Notes: generated by a model not told the origin, from the sequence alone. A stretch of DNA of 64,000 nt from WHSM01 sp036375165 (GCA_036375165.1 DASUSI010000024.1:1-64000), one strand, 5' to 3'; positions 8,237-17,424 are shown, counted from the first letter of the stretch. A program made the numbers and translations.

Positions 8237-9540
8237 CGCAGCAGATCGAGCGGATCCGCAGCCGGATCGCCTCCGAACTCACCCGCTGCCGGGAACGCAG
8301 TGCGACGCTGACCGACGCGGTGGACGACGCCGACCTCACCCGGCAGCACTCGCCGTTGATGTCGCCCCTGGTCTGGGACCTGGCACACATCGGCAACCAG
8401 GAAGAACTCTGGCTGGTACGCGACGTCGGTGGCCGGGAACCGGTGCGCGAAGACATCGACCACCTGTACGACGCCTTCAAGCACCCCCGCAGGGACCGGC
8501 CATCACTGCCGCTGCTCGGCCCCCGGGATGCCCGCGGCTACGTGGGCACGGTGCGGGAAAAGGTGCTGGACCTGCTGGACCGGGTGGCGCTGGAAGGCCG
8601 GCCACTGGTCCACGACGGGTTCGCGTTCGGGATGATCGCCCAGCACGAGCAGCAGCACGACGAGACCATGCTGGCCACCCACCAACTCCGGGTCGGGCCA
8701 CCGGTGCTCAGTGCCGAGCCGACACCACCCGCCAGGGTGCCGGTTTCCGGTGAGGTGCTGGTCCCGGGTGGGCCGTTCACGATGGGCACCTCCACCGAGC
8801 CGTGGGCGTTGGACAACGAGCGCCCCGCCCACACCGTGGAGGTGCCGGCGTTCTTCATCGACGCCGCGCCGGTCACCAACCGGCAGTACGCCGAGTTCAT
8901 CGACGGCGGCGGTTACCAGGACCCGCGGTGGTGGTCGCCGGCCGGATGGGCGCATCGGATGGACGCCGGGCTGACCGCGCCGATGCACTGGAACGGCGAC
9001 GGCGGATACACCAGGTTCGGGCGTACCACTCGGATCGTGCCGGACGAGCCGGTGGCGCACGTCTGCTGGTACGAGGCGGAGGCGTACGCCCACTGGGCTG
9101 GCAAGCGGCTGCCCACCGAGGCGGAATGGGAGAAGGCGACCCGGTACGACCCCGCAACCGGACGGTCCCGCCGCTACCCGTGGGGCGACACCGATCCGAC
9201 CCCGGAGCACGCCAACCTGGGACAGCGGCACCTGTCCCCGGCACCGGTCGGAGCGTACCCGGCGGGGGTGTCGCCGCTCGGCGTACACCAGCTGATCGGA
9301 GACGTCTGGGAGTGGACCTCCTCGGACTTGCGGGGTTACCCGGGGTTCGCCGCGTTCCCGTACCGGGAGTACTCCGAGGTGTTCTTCGGCACCGGGTACA
9401 AGGTGCTGCGGGGCGGGTCGTTCGGCACCGACCCGGTGGCCTGCCGGGGCACCTTCCGAAACTGGGACTATCCGATCCGGCGGCAGATCTTCAGTGGATT
9501 CCGGTGCGCCCGCGATCCCCGCGACGGGGAGGCGGCCTGA
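8233..9540 (+). CDS. egtB: Ergothioneine sulfoxide synthase EgtB
   Basis: A 435-residue non-haem iron enzyme that couples gamma-glutamylcysteine (or cysteine) to hercynine with O2. The N-terminal DinB-like domain supplies iron ligands His52 (LAHIG), His138 and His142 (HEQQH). From about residue 180 a formylglycine-generating-enzyme-like domain follows (GGPFTMGTS, RLPTEAEWEKATRY, GDVWEWTSSD, VLRGGSFGTD, FRCAR). All three ligands are kept. It overlaps egtA upstream and egtC downstream (TGATG), so the four genes are translationally coupled. Confidence 0.95.
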   Translation: MTQQIERIRSRIASELTRCRERSATLTDAVDDADLTRQHSPLMSPLVWDLAHIGNQEELWLVRDVGGREPVREDIDHLYDAFKHPRRDRPSLPLLGPRDARGYVGTVREKVLDLLDRVALEGRPLVHDGFAFGMIAQHEQQHDETMLATHQLRVGPPVLSAEPTPPARVPVSGEVLVPGGPFTMGTSTEPWALDNERPAHTVEVPAFFIDAAPVTNRQYAEFIDGGGYQDPRWWSPAGWAHRMDAGLTAPMHWNGDGGYTRFGRTTRIVPDEPVAHVCWYEAEAYAHWAGKRLPTEAEWEKATRYDPATGRSRRYPWGDTDPTPEHANLGQRHLSPAPVGAYPAGVSPLGVHQLIGDVWEWTSSDLRGYPGFAAFPYREYSEVFFGTGYKVLRGGSFGTDPVACRGTFRNWDYPIRRQIFSGFRCARDPRDGEAA

Positions 9541-10301
9541 TGTGCCGGCACCTGCTCTGGCTCGGCCAGCCGATCAGGCTCTCGGCGTTGCTGCTGGACC
9601 CGCCGCACTCCCTGCTGCGGCAGTCCTGGGCGCCCCGCGACATGCGTGGCGGTGGCACGATCAACGTGGACGGCTTCGGTGTGGGCTGGTACCGGACGGA
9701 CCAGGATGGTCCGGTCCGTTACCGGCGCGACTGTCCGATGTGGGTGGACGAGAACTTCGCCCGACTGTCCGAGGTGACCTCAAGCCGAGCGGTGCTGGCC
9801 GCGGTGCGCTCCGCGACGGTCGGTATGCCGCTGGTGGAGACGGCCAGTGCCCCGTTCACCGACGGGCGGTGGCTGTTCAGCCTGAACGGCATGGTGGCCG
9901 GTTGGCCGGATTCGGTGCTCAAGCTCGCCGAGCGGCTGCCGGTGCGTGACCTGCTGGCCATGGACGCACCGAGCGACGCGGCGTTCGTCTGGGCCGTGGT
10001 CAGGCATCGGCTGCGGGCCGGGGTCGCGGCATCGGAGGCGGTGGCCGAGACGGTCGCGGAACTGGCCGGGGCGGCACCGGGTTCCCGACTGAACCTGCTG
10101 CTCACCGACGGTGTCACCGGAGTCGGTAACACGCTGGGTCACGCCCTGTCGGTCCGTCGGGACAGCGAGGGGGTACTGATCTGCTCGGAGCCGCTCGACT
10201 CCGAACCGGGGTGGCGGGTGGTGCCGGATGGTGGGCTGGTCACGGCCACCGGTTCCACGGTCGAGATCTCGCGGCTGCCGATCGACCGGGGGGCGAGGTG
10301 A
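9540..10301 (+). CDS. egtC: EgtC, gamma-glutamyl hercynylcysteine sulfoxide hydrolase
   Basis: A 253-residue class II glutamine amidotransferase-fold (Ntn) hydrolase that removes the glutamate from the EgtB product. Cys2 directly after Met is the expected nucleophile (MCRHLLWLG). The GGTINVDGFGVGWY and FSLNGMVAGW strands are typical. The ATG shares its A with the egtB stop (TGATG). It overlaps egtD by GTGA. Confidence 0.94.
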   Translation: MCRHLLWLGQPIRLSALLLDPPHSLLRQSWAPRDMRGGGTINVDGFGVGWYRTDQDGPVRYRRDCPMWVDENFARLSEVTSSRAVLAAVRSATVGMPLVETASAPFTDGRWLFSLNGMVAGWPDSVLKLAERLPVRDLLAMDAPSDAAFVWAVVRHRLRAGVAASEAVAETVAELAGAAPGSRLNLLLTDGVTGVGNTLGHALSVRRDSEGVLICSEPLDSEPGWRVVPDGGLVTATGSTVEISRLPIDRGAR

Positions 10302-11275
10302 CTCCCCCCGAGCTGGAGTGCCACCTGAACCCGACCGACCTCGCCGCGGAACTACGCGCCGATGTCCTGACCGGGCTGACCGCGACCCCGAAACGGCTGC
10401 CGCCCAAGTGGTTCTACGACGCCCGGGGCAGTGCGCTGTTCGAGGAGATCACAAGGCTGCCGGAGTACTACCCGACCCGGGCCGAACGTGCCGTACTCAC
10501 CCGGCACGCCCCCGAGATAGCTCGGCTGACCGGGGCGAAGGTGTTGATCGAGCTGGGTTCTGGGTCATCGGAGAAGACCCGGCTACTGCTGGACGCCTTG
10601 CGCGGGTACGGCAGCCTCGGCGGATTCGTCCCGCTCGACGTGTCTGAACCGGCGCTCCGCGACGCGGTCAGGTCCCTCACGGCGGACTATCCCGGACTCG
10701 ACGTGTCCGGGGTGGTCGGTGACTTCACCCGGCATTTGGGGTGCCTCCCGGCGGGCACGTCGCGCCTGGTGGCGTTCCTCGGTGGCACGATCGGCAACCT
10801 GCTACCGGAGCAGCGGGCCCGGTTCTTCGCTGATGTGCGTGGGGTGCTGACGTCCGGGGAATGGTTCCTGCTCGGTGCCGACCTGGTGAAGGACCCGGAG
10901 GTGCTGGTGCCGGCGTACGACGACGCGGCGGGCGTCACGGCCGAGTTCAACCGCAATGTGCTATGGGTGTTGAACCGGGAACTGGGTGCCGATTTCCGGC
11001 CGGAGGCGTTCGAGCACGTCGCGCTGTGGGACGCCGACCAGGAGTGGATCGAGATGCGGTTGCGGGCCAGCACGCCGATGCGGGTCCGGGTGCCGGTGCT
11101 GGGCCTGGATGTCGGGTTCGCGGCGGGCGAGGAACTGCAGACCGAGGTGTCGGCGAAGTTCCGGCGCGAGGGCATCCAGGCGGAGTTGGCGGCTGCCGGC
11201 TTCGCGCTGCGGCGTTGGTGGACCGACCCCAAGGGTCGATTCAGCCTTTCCCTCGCCGAAGCAGAGCCCCGGTGA
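10298..11275 (+). CDS. egtD: Histidine N-alpha-trimethyltransferase EgtD
   Basis: A 325-residue SAM-dependent methyltransferase that converts histidine to hercynine. The SAM motif is ELGSGSSEKTRLLL (from about residue 85), and FLGGTIGNLLPEQ and LLGADLVKDPEVL are family signatures. The GTG start overlaps the egtC stop (GTGA); an upstream in-frame ATG at 10211 would run through egtC and is rejected. It is the last gene of the operon. No egtE lyase follows: the next gene is an unrelated secreted protein. Confidence 0.94.
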   Translation: MTPPELECHLNPTDLAAELRADVLTGLTATPKRLPPKWFYDARGSALFEEITRLPEYYPTRAERAVLTRHAPEIARLTGAKVLIELGSGSSEKTRLLLDALRGYGSLGGFVPLDVSEPALRDAVRSLTADYPGLDVSGVVGDFTRHLGCLPAGTSRLVAFLGGTIGNLLPEQRARFFADVRGVLTSGEWFLLGADLVKDPEVLVPAYDDAAGVTAEFNRNVLWVLNRELGADFRPEAFEHVALWDADQEWIEMRLRASTPMRVRVPVLGLDVGFAAGEELQTEVSAKFRREGIQAELAAAGFALRRWWTDPKGRFSLSLAEAEPR

Positions 11276-11411
11276 CCCGGTGGTGCTTTTCGCCGACAGG
11301 TGTGAAACGGACCGACCGGCCGTCCCGAGGTTGTGGCGAAATGTGACCAACTCGGCTGCCTGCCCGATCAGTACGTGTTACGTTGCCGCTATCTCTTAAG
11401 GGGGGAATTTC

Positions 11412-11894
11412 ATGTTTAAGGACGCACGGCGGTTGTCGCGTCAAACATTACTGATCACTGTTGGTTTGGCGGTTCTGGCAACGGTAATGGGGCCCACCGT
11501 CGGGGCGGCGGCAGCGGAACCCTCCGCGTCGGCGAAGACCCATTCCTCGAAGAAGACCGGGTGTGACGTCGTCAAGCCACGCCTGGACGGTTACGAAGCC
11601 GGGCGGGTCTCAACCGAACTTCTGACCGTGCCGAGCAATCCGAACTGCACGACAATTGCCGTCAGGAACATCAAGGACCCGGGCAACCCGGGTGACCACT
11701 GCGCGACCTTCCTGATCCAATTCCCGCAAAGCGATGGCGAGGCCATCTACACAGACCCGGTGACAGCCTGCTCAAGGGGACCCCATGGCCCGGTGACGAT
11801 TCTGGCCACGAACGTTCCCGACGGCACCGATTACCGGGTGATCTATGACATCGACTACCTGATTCAGGGCTTGAAGTTCTGGATCCTGCACTGA
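11412..11894 (+). CDS. Secreted hypothetical protein, 160 residues
   Basis: Not recognised. A clear signal peptide spans about residues 1-35 (hydrophobic stretch LLITVGLAVLATVMGPTVGA, cleavage near AAAAEP). A Ser/Lys-rich linker and a roughly 110-residue domain with four cysteines (GCDVV, NPNCTT, GDHCAT, TACSRG) follow, so two disulfides are likely. No lipobox, no transmembrane segment after the signal. AGGGGGGAA serves as ribosome binding site. It sits alone after egtD and ends in front of a nested hairpin terminator. Confidence 0.75.
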   Translation: MFKDARRLSRQTLLITVGLAVLATVMGPTVGAAAAEPSASAKTHSSKKTGCDVVKPRLDGYEAGRVSTELLTVPSNPNCTTIAVRNIKDPGNPGDHCATFLIQFPQSDGEAIYTDPVTACSRGPHGPVTILATNVPDGTDYRVIYDIDYLIQGLKFWILH

Positions 11895-11922
11895 AGCCGA
11901 ATCACCATGCCGTAGTACACCC

Positions 11923-11983
11923 GACGATGGACCCGGATCACGGAACACGCCCCCCGCGTGTCTGCTGATACGGGTCCATCGTC
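11923..11983. terminator. Nested bidirectional terminator
   Basis: Perfect 13-bp outer arms, 11923-11935 (GACGATGGACCCG) and 11971-11983, enclose a second 6-bp hairpin (11945-11950 with 11956-11961, CCCCC loop). It lies between the convergent genes ending at 11894 and 11997. Confidence 0.75.
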
Positions 11984-11996
11984 AGGGAGCCAGTAC

Positions 11997-13280
11997 TCAG
12001 GTGGCGAAGGTCGGCTTCACCACGAACAGGCCGCCCGCGATAGTGAAGATCGCGATGTTCCCGCTCGGGTAGTACGGGTAGTTGGTCCAGGTTCCGGCGT
12101 ACCCTCTGGAGTTGCTCGACGGGAGAATGTCGAAGTAGCCGGCCTCACTCATCGACGACGGAGTGGCGACATTGGTGAGGTTGAGGATCCGCAGCCCGGC
12201 CCGGTAGTTGGACTGGAAGCTGTAGTTGCCCTTGACGAACTGGTTGTGGTCAGTCGCCTGGGTGGGTCCGCTGAAGTAGCCCAGCAGCGTGGGGCTGGTC
12301 AGGCTCGACATGCTGAAGACCCGGGTGCGGGTGTTGTGGAAGTACGTGGACTCGTCGGTCTCGTCATCCAGCAGGAAGTACCGGTGGGTCCCGGTGAGCC
12401 AGCCCTGGTGCACGTAGCCGCGCCCGGAGTACGTGGTCCGGGACAGCCGCACCGGGCTCGTCTTGCTTGTCACGTCCCAGATCGTCAGGGTGTCCTCATT
12501 GGAGGCGAGCAGAATCTCCCGACCCTGGTAGCGGGTGTCCGGACCCTGGTAGATCACGGCCTGCGAGTCATGGGTGTAGCCGTCCCCGGAGATGCACGAC
12601 ACGAACGACGGCTGCAAGCGGTTCGCCAGGCTGTAGACCCGGGGACCACCGGAGCAGGTGCTGGAGCCGTTGATGTACAGGTAGCCGGTCTGCGCGTTCA
12701 CCGTGACGGTGTGCGCCCGACTGAATGACGTGTCACGGTAGTTGGCGGTGAAGGTCACCGGCGGGGTCGTGACGGTGCGCAGCCGGGTCAGGTCGAAGAC
12801 CTGAAGGCCATGTGTGCCGTTGTTGTCCGAGACGATGTAGACGGTGTTGTTGTAGACGTTCAACTCACGCCAGCTCGACGTGCCGGTCGCGGTGGGCAGG
12901 TTGCCCAGGTACCGGGGCGCGGTTGGGCTGGAGATGTCCACGAACGACGTGCCATTGGTACGCGCCACGATCGCGTACTCCTTGCCGGTGGTGCTGTCGG
13001 TCCAGCCCCAGCCACCACTGCCCGAGCCACCGCCCATGCTGGACAGCGGCAGTTGGGACTGTAGGTTCACGTTTCGGCACGGGTAACCGCCGGCCGAGCC
13101 GTTGGTGCAGGTCGCCGCGGCCTGTGCGGTGACCCCGGACTGCACTTTCCAGGCCGGCAGCTGGTACGCACCGGATACCGGCGCGTCGTGGTCACCGTGG
13201 GCTCCGGCCGGAGCCGGGGCCAACGCACCGGCCAACGCCAGCACAGCGACTGGTACGAGGATACGGAAACTGAGCCTCAT
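11997..13280 (-). CDS. Secreted choice-of-anchor-B family beta-propeller protein (short paralogue)
   Basis: A 427-residue exported protein. The signal peptide (about residues 1-28, cleavage after APAGA) is followed by repeats of the type VDISSPTAPRYLGNLP, QVFDLTRLRTV, TIWDVTSKTSPV and RILNLTNVATP, i.e. LVIVD-like propeller blades. Function is not known; such proteins are extracellular or wall-associated. The start is set at the ATG after TCCTGGGGAGG, not at the upstream in-frame ATG at 13355. It is closely related along its full length to the first part of the product of 15199-17265, and the two share leader and promoter sequence. The two are probably duplicates. Confidence 0.85.
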   Translation of the reverse strand: MRLSFRILVPVAVLALAGALAPAPAGAHGDHDAPVSGAYQLPAWKVQSGVTAQAAATCTNGSAGGYPCRNVNLQSQLPLSSMGGGSGSGGWGWTDSTTGKEYAIVARTNGTSFVDISSPTAPRYLGNLPTATGTSSWRELNVYNNTVYIVSDNNGTHGLQVFDLTRLRTVTTPPVTFTANYRDTSFSRAHTVTVNAQTGYLYINGSSTCSGGPRVYSLANRLQPSFVSCISGDGYTHDSQAVIYQGPDTRYQGREILLASNEDTLTIWDVTSKTSPVRLSRTTYSGRGYVHQGWLTGTHRYFLLDDETDESTYFHNTRTRVFSMSSLTSPTLLGYFSGPTQATDHNQFVKGNYSFQSNYRAGLRILNLTNVATPSSMSEAGYFDILPSSNSRGYAGTWTNYPYYPSGNIAIFTIAGGLFVVKPTFAT

Positions 13281-13401
13281 GGAACCTCCCCAGGACGACC
13301 GGTTGCCGGAGAGACTCTGCCGGCACCGGGTGATTCGATCGGGTCGGGCAACCACCCTTCACCATTCGCAACGGACGAAACGCACTATGTGCGATGCCCG
13401 T

Positions 13402-13430
13402 ACCGTCCGACATGTCCTAACTTCTGTCAA
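13402..13430 (-). promoter_or_regulatory. Predicted promoter of the short anchor-B gene
   Basis: Minus strand: TTGACA (13430-13425), 17-base spacer, GACGGT (13407-13402). The same -35/-10 pair precedes the paralogue (17395-17424), which supports it. Confidence 0.5.
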
Positions 13431-13462
13431 GAGAGAGCCTGCAAATCAGTTGGGACTCCCGA

Positions 13463-13504
13463 CAGTTGTCGTGGACCGCCGGAACCTGCGGTCCACGACA
13501 ACTG
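13463..13504 (-). terminator. 17-bp perfect hairpin terminator
   Basis: Arms 13463-13479 (CAGTTGTCGTGGACCGC) and 13488-13504 with an eight-base loop. It starts 17 bases beyond the stop of the leftward gene ending at 13521. Confidence 0.85.
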
Positions 13505-13520
13505 AGCGGACTGACAGGGG

Positions 13521-15098
13521 TCAGGCGGCGCCCCGGTCCAGGCGGGCCGCGTCACCCAGCGTGGAGTTGCCTTCCAGGAAACCGATCCGGGACACCTGCG
13601 GGCCGTGCGTCCCGTTGTAGCGCAGGACGTAAAGGCCGTTGCGAATGTCCACGACGTAGATCAGTCCATCCTGGATGATCGGATAGCTCCACATCACGAC
13701 CTTGTTCGGTCCCGCGCTGAGCGCCGGGTCCTCGTTGGCCACCGACGCCAGCGGCGTCGGGGAGAACCAGCCCGCCTGACGAGGTGATTCCGGATCCGAG
13801 ATGTCGATCGCCTGCAACCCGCTGGAGTGCCAGGTGACCAGGGCCAGGTTCCCGGTCAGCGTCGGGTTGTGGGACGAGTAGCTGGTGAACTGCTCGGTGG
13901 CCGGATCGTCGGCGGCCGAGCCGCAGAACTCCCGCTGGTTCGGCACGGTCCGGTACTCGCTCAGAATGTGCGGCCGGCGGGGTTGCGCGGTCTGGATCAG
14001 TCGCGCCCAGCCCCACGGACAGCCGAAACTGCGGGCGGTGAACGTGCCGTACACCTCGTCGGTGGTGAACGCGTACGGCCGTCCCGGCACCGGCACCGCG
14101 GAATGCGACTCGGCGCAGGCGTCCAGGCAGCCGCCGTCCGAAGTGCCCCAACGCGGCCGGTTGTCCACCGGGGTCAGCAATTTGTCGTTGAGCGACAGCC
14201 CACCGTCCGGGATCCGGCCGGCGGCGACATCAGAGGTGTCCAGCACCAGGAAGTGGCCCCGCAGGTACGCGAGGTAGGTGCGGGTGCCGTCGACGGTCAC
14301 CGCCATTGAGTGGACGCCGAGGTCGTTGTCGTAGTTGGCCGGGTTCTCCGCCCCGGGGTAGAAGTGGTTCCAGTTGCCCTTGGCGATCTCCGTGAAGATC
14401 CCCTCGCGGGCCCGGCTGATGTCGGTGACGACCAGGTTCGGCCGGGTCGGGTCAACCGAACCGGTCGGGGTCGACAGGTAGAGCAGCGTCCGGTCCGGGT
14501 CGTCCGGGTCGGTCCACAGGAACATCTCATGTGGCTTGCGCGAGGGAACGTACCTGGCGACCAATGGTGGGTTGACCGGGTCGGCGGCGATGTCGAAGAA
14601 CCGGATCGACCACACGTCGGCGCTCGGGGGACAGGAGTGGATCACCGAGCTGCACCGGAAGTACATCACGGCGAGCAGCCCTTGACGCGGCCACACCCGC
14701 AGTTCCCGGGAGGTCTGCCCGACGTTGGCACCGGTGACGAACTCGGTGCCGAACTCGCCGACCACCCCGGGATTCGCCGGGTCGGCGGTGTCCACCACCA
14801 ACACCCCGGGACGCACGTGCGGGCAGGAGTCCAGGCCCGTGGTGTCCCGGCGCGGGTCACCGACGCCGCAGCGCGACGAGCCGTCGGTACGGTTGCCAAC
14901 GTAGACGTACCGTCCGAACACGGCGGGTGCCGCGTTCAGCCCTCGGCCGGCGAGCGGCTCGTGCCCGACCAGGGTGAAGTTCTGTGCGGTGCCGGGCACG
15001 TGGCCCCCCGGTTCAGCGCCCGGATCTGCTGCTCCCGCCGCGGGAGGTGCCACCTGGGACACCAGCAGTACGAGTGCGGTCAACACGATGCGCTTCAT
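13521..15098 (-). CDS. Secreted LVIVD-repeat protein
   Basis: A 525-residue exported protein; signal peptide about residues 1-23 (cleavage near AAGAAD). Blades such as VLVVDTADPANPGVVGEFG, FFDIAADPVNPPLVARY, QAIDISDPESPRQAGWF and YVVDIRNGLYVLRY are LVIVD repeats that build a propeller. Cys-rich insertions (SRCGVGDP, GGCLDACAES) suggest disulfides. It is more distant from the two anchor-B neighbours than they are from each other. Its own AGGAGG-led start and a 17-bp terminator make it a separate unit. Role unknown. Confidence 0.8.
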   Translation of the reverse strand: MKRIVLTALVLLVSQVAPPAAGAADPGAEPGGHVPGTAQNFTLVGHEPLAGRGLNAAPAVFGRYVYVGNRTDGSSRCGVGDPRRDTTGLDSCPHVRPGVLVVDTADPANPGVVGEFGTEFVTGANVGQTSRELRVWPRQGLLAVMYFRCSSVIHSCPPSADVWSIRFFDIAADPVNPPLVARYVPSRKPHEMFLWTDPDDPDRTLLYLSTPTGSVDPTRPNLVVTDISRAREGIFTEIAKGNWNHFYPGAENPANYDNDLGVHSMAVTVDGTRTYLAYLRGHFLVLDTSDVAAGRIPDGGLSLNDKLLTPVDNRPRWGTSDGGCLDACAESHSAVPVPGRPYAFTTDEVYGTFTARSFGCPWGWARLIQTAQPRRPHILSEYRTVPNQREFCGSAADDPATEQFTSYSSHNPTLTGNLALVTWHSSGLQAIDISDPESPRQAGWFSPTPLASVANEDPALSAGPNKVVMWSYPIIQDGLIYVVDIRNGLYVLRYNGTHGPQVSRIGFLEGNSTLGDAARLDRGAA

Positions 15099-15117
15099 CG
15101 GGCACCGGCCTCCTCAC

Positions 15118-15160
15118 GATCGGGTGGACGGCCCGGCCCAACGCCGGGCCGCCCCCGATC
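15118..15160 (-). terminator. Hairpin after the long anchor-B gene
   Basis: Two-part stem: GATCGGG (15118-15124) with 15154-15160, and CGGCCCGGC (15129-15137) with 15143-15151, small bulges and a five-base loop. It is 39 bases beyond the stop at 15199. Confidence 0.55.
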
Positions 15161-15198
15161 ATGTCACGACACACTGCTCATAGTGTCGCCTTGTCCTC

Positions 15199-17265
15199 TC
15201 AGGACACGTTGATCGCCGTGTCGTCGATGACGAACGACGTCTGCAGTGACGAGTCCTCGGTACCGGTGAACTTCAGGGTGATGGTCTGGCCGGCGTACGC
15301 CGCCAGGTTGAAGCTCCCCCTGAGCTGGTAGCCGGCGGCCTCGTTCAGGTTCGAGTAGGTCGCCAGCGTGGTGGTGCCGATCTGCACCGTGAGCTTGTCG
15401 TACTGGATCGTGGTGGTGGTCTCAGCCGAATCGATGTGCAGGTAGAACGTCAGGCCGTACGTGCTGCAGCCGGCCGGCAGGGTCACGGTCTGCGACAGGG
15501 TGTCGGTGTGCGTGCTGCCGTACCCGTCGAGCCAGGCGTTCCAGGTGCCGGTACGTGGTGGCTGACCGGACGAGCCGTACTGCCCGATCACGCCGGAGGT
15601 CGCGGTCCAGACGGTGTTACCCGACTCGAAGCCGGGGTTACCCAGCTTCTGTCCGGGGCTGGAGCAGCCACCGGTCCCGTTCACGGTGAGGGTGTACGGC
15701 GTGGTGCGGGTCGCCGAGGTCCCGGTGCCGGTGATCGTGATGTTGTACGTGCCGGCAGGAGTTGACGCCGACGTGGAGATCGTCATGGTGGACGAGCCAC
15801 CCGAGGTCACCGACGACGGGCTGAACGACGCGGTGGCACCGGACGGCAGGCCGGACGCGGACAGGTTGACCGTCTGCGCCGAGCCCGAGGTGGTCTGGGT
15901 GGACACCGTGGCGTTGACCGAACCGCCGGCCGTGACAGAGCCGGACGTCGGGCTGACCGAGATCGAGAAGTCGTTCGCGGGTGGCGTACCCAGGTTGGGC
16001 TTCACCACGAACAGGCCGCCCTGGATGGTGAACACCGCGACGTTGCCGCTCGGGTAGTACGGGTAGTTGTTCCAGGTGCCCGCGTACCCGCTGGTGTTGC
16101 TGGACGGGTAGACGTCGAAGTACCCGGCCTCGGACATGGTCGACGGGGTGGCGATGTTCGTCAGGTTGATGATCCGCAACCCGGCCTTGTAGTTGGACTG
16201 GTAGCTGTAGTTGCCCTTGACGTACTGGTTGTGGTCGGTGGCGGCGGTCGGGCCGGTGAAGTTGCCGACCAGCACCGGGTTGGTCAGGTCGGACACGTTC
16301 CAGACATACGTCTTGGTGTTGTGGCCGAACGAGGTCTCGTCGGTCTCGTCGTCGAGCAGGAAGTACCGGTGGTTCTCGGTGAGCCAACCCTGGTGGGTGT
16401 AGCCGCGCCCGGCGTAGGTCTTGCGGGACAGCATCACCGGGCTGGTCTTGTTGGAAACGTCCCAGATCGTCAGGGTGTCCTCGTTGGACGCCAGCACGAT
16501 CTGCTTGCCCTGGTAGCGGGTGTCCGGGCCCTGATAGACGGTGGCCTGGGAGTCGTGGGTGTAGCCGTCCGCGGAGACGCAGCCGACGAACGATGGCTGC
16601 AGCCGGTTCGCCAGACTGTAGATCCGAGGGCCGCCGGAGCAGGTGTTCGTGCCGTTCACGTACAGGTAGCCGTTCCCGTAGTCCACGGTGACGGTGTGGC
16701 CCCGGCTGAATGACGTGTCCCGGTAGTTCTGGGTGAAGGTCACCGGCGGGGTGGTGACGGTACGCAGCCGGGTCAGGTCGAAGACCTGCAGGCCGTGCGT
16801 TCCGTTGCTGTCCGAGACGATGTAGACGGTGTTGTTGTAGACGTTCACTTCCCGCCACTGGGACGTGCCGGTGGGCGTGGGCAGGTTGCCCAGGTACCTG
16901 GGCGCCGTCGGGTTGGAGATGTCCACGAAGGACGTGCCGTTGCTGCGCGCGACGATCGCGTATTCCTTGCCGGTGGTCGCGTCGGTCCAGCCCCAGCCGC
17001 CGGCTCCGGCCCCACCGCCCATGCTGGACAGCGGAAGGACAGACTGCAGGTCGACGTTGCGGCACGGATAGCCGCCGGCCGACCCGTTCGTACAGGTCGC
17101 CGCGGCCTGTGCCATGACGTTGGACTGGACGCTTGAGGGTGGCGGTTGGTGTGCGGCAGAGACCGGCGCGTCGTGGTCGCCGTGGGCTCCGGCCGGGGCC
17201 GGCGCCAACGCACCGGCGAGTGCCAGCACGGCGACCGGCACGAGAATACGGAAAGTGAGCCTCAT
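15199..17265 (-). CDS. Secreted choice-of-anchor-B protein with Ig-like and C-terminal beta-sandwich domains (long paralogue)
   Basis: A 688-residue exported protein. The signal peptide is nearly the same as in 11997-13280. A propeller region of LVIVD-like blades follows (to about residue 425), then a Ser/Thr-rich Ig-like domain (SVSPTSGSVTAGGSVNAT, TPAGTYNITITGTG; about 430-530) as found in secreted proteases and glycosidases, and a beta-sandwich with paired Cys (GNPGFESGN, LPAGCSTYGLTFYLH; about 535-688) that may bind carbohydrate or wall. The ATG follows TCCTGGGGAGGA. The extra two domains distinguish it from the short paralogue. Confidence 0.85.
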   Translation of the reverse strand: MRLTFRILVPVAVLALAGALAPAPAGAHGDHDAPVSAAHQPPPSSVQSNVMAQAAATCTNGSAGGYPCRNVDLQSVLPLSSMGGGAGAGGWGWTDATTGKEYAIVARSNGTSFVDISNPTAPRYLGNLPTPTGTSQWREVNVYNNTVYIVSDSNGTHGLQVFDLTRLRTVTTPPVTFTQNYRDTSFSRGHTVTVDYGNGYLYVNGTNTCSGGPRIYSLANRLQPSFVGCVSADGYTHDSQATVYQGPDTRYQGKQIVLASNEDTLTIWDVSNKTSPVMLSRKTYAGRGYTHQGWLTENHRYFLLDDETDETSFGHNTKTYVWNVSDLTNPVLVGNFTGPTAATDHNQYVKGNYSYQSNYKAGLRIINLTNIATPSTMSEAGYFDVYPSSNTSGYAGTWNNYPYYPSGNVAVFTIQGGLFVVKPNLGTPPANDFSISVSPTSGSVTAGGSVNATVSTQTTSGSAQTVNLSASGLPSGATASFSPSSVTSGGSSTMTISTSASTPAGTYNITITGTGTSATRTTPYTLTVNGTGGCSSPGQKLGNPGFESGNTVWTATSGVIGQYGSSGQPPRTGTWNAWLDGYGSTHTDTLSQTVTLPAGCSTYGLTFYLHIDSAETTTTIQYDKLTVQIGTTTLATYSNLNEAAGYQLRGSFNLAAYAGQTITLKFTGTEDSSLQTSFVIDDTAINVS

Positions 17266-17394
17266 GGATCCTCCCCAGGACGACCGGTGCCGGAGAGGCG
17301 CTCCCGACACCGGTTGAATCGATCGGCTCGGGCGGCTGCCCTCACCGTTTCGCACTGGGCCACGTACGTCACGTCAACCCAGTGCGATGCCGGT

Positions 17395-17424
17395 ACCGTC
17401 CTGCCGCGCCCGAAGTCCTGTCAA
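17395..17424 (-). promoter_or_regulatory. Predicted promoter of the long anchor-B gene
   Basis: Minus strand: TTGACA (17424-17419), 18-base spacer, GACGGT (17400-17395). It matches the promoter ahead of the short paralogue and shares flanking bases with it. Confidence 0.5.
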
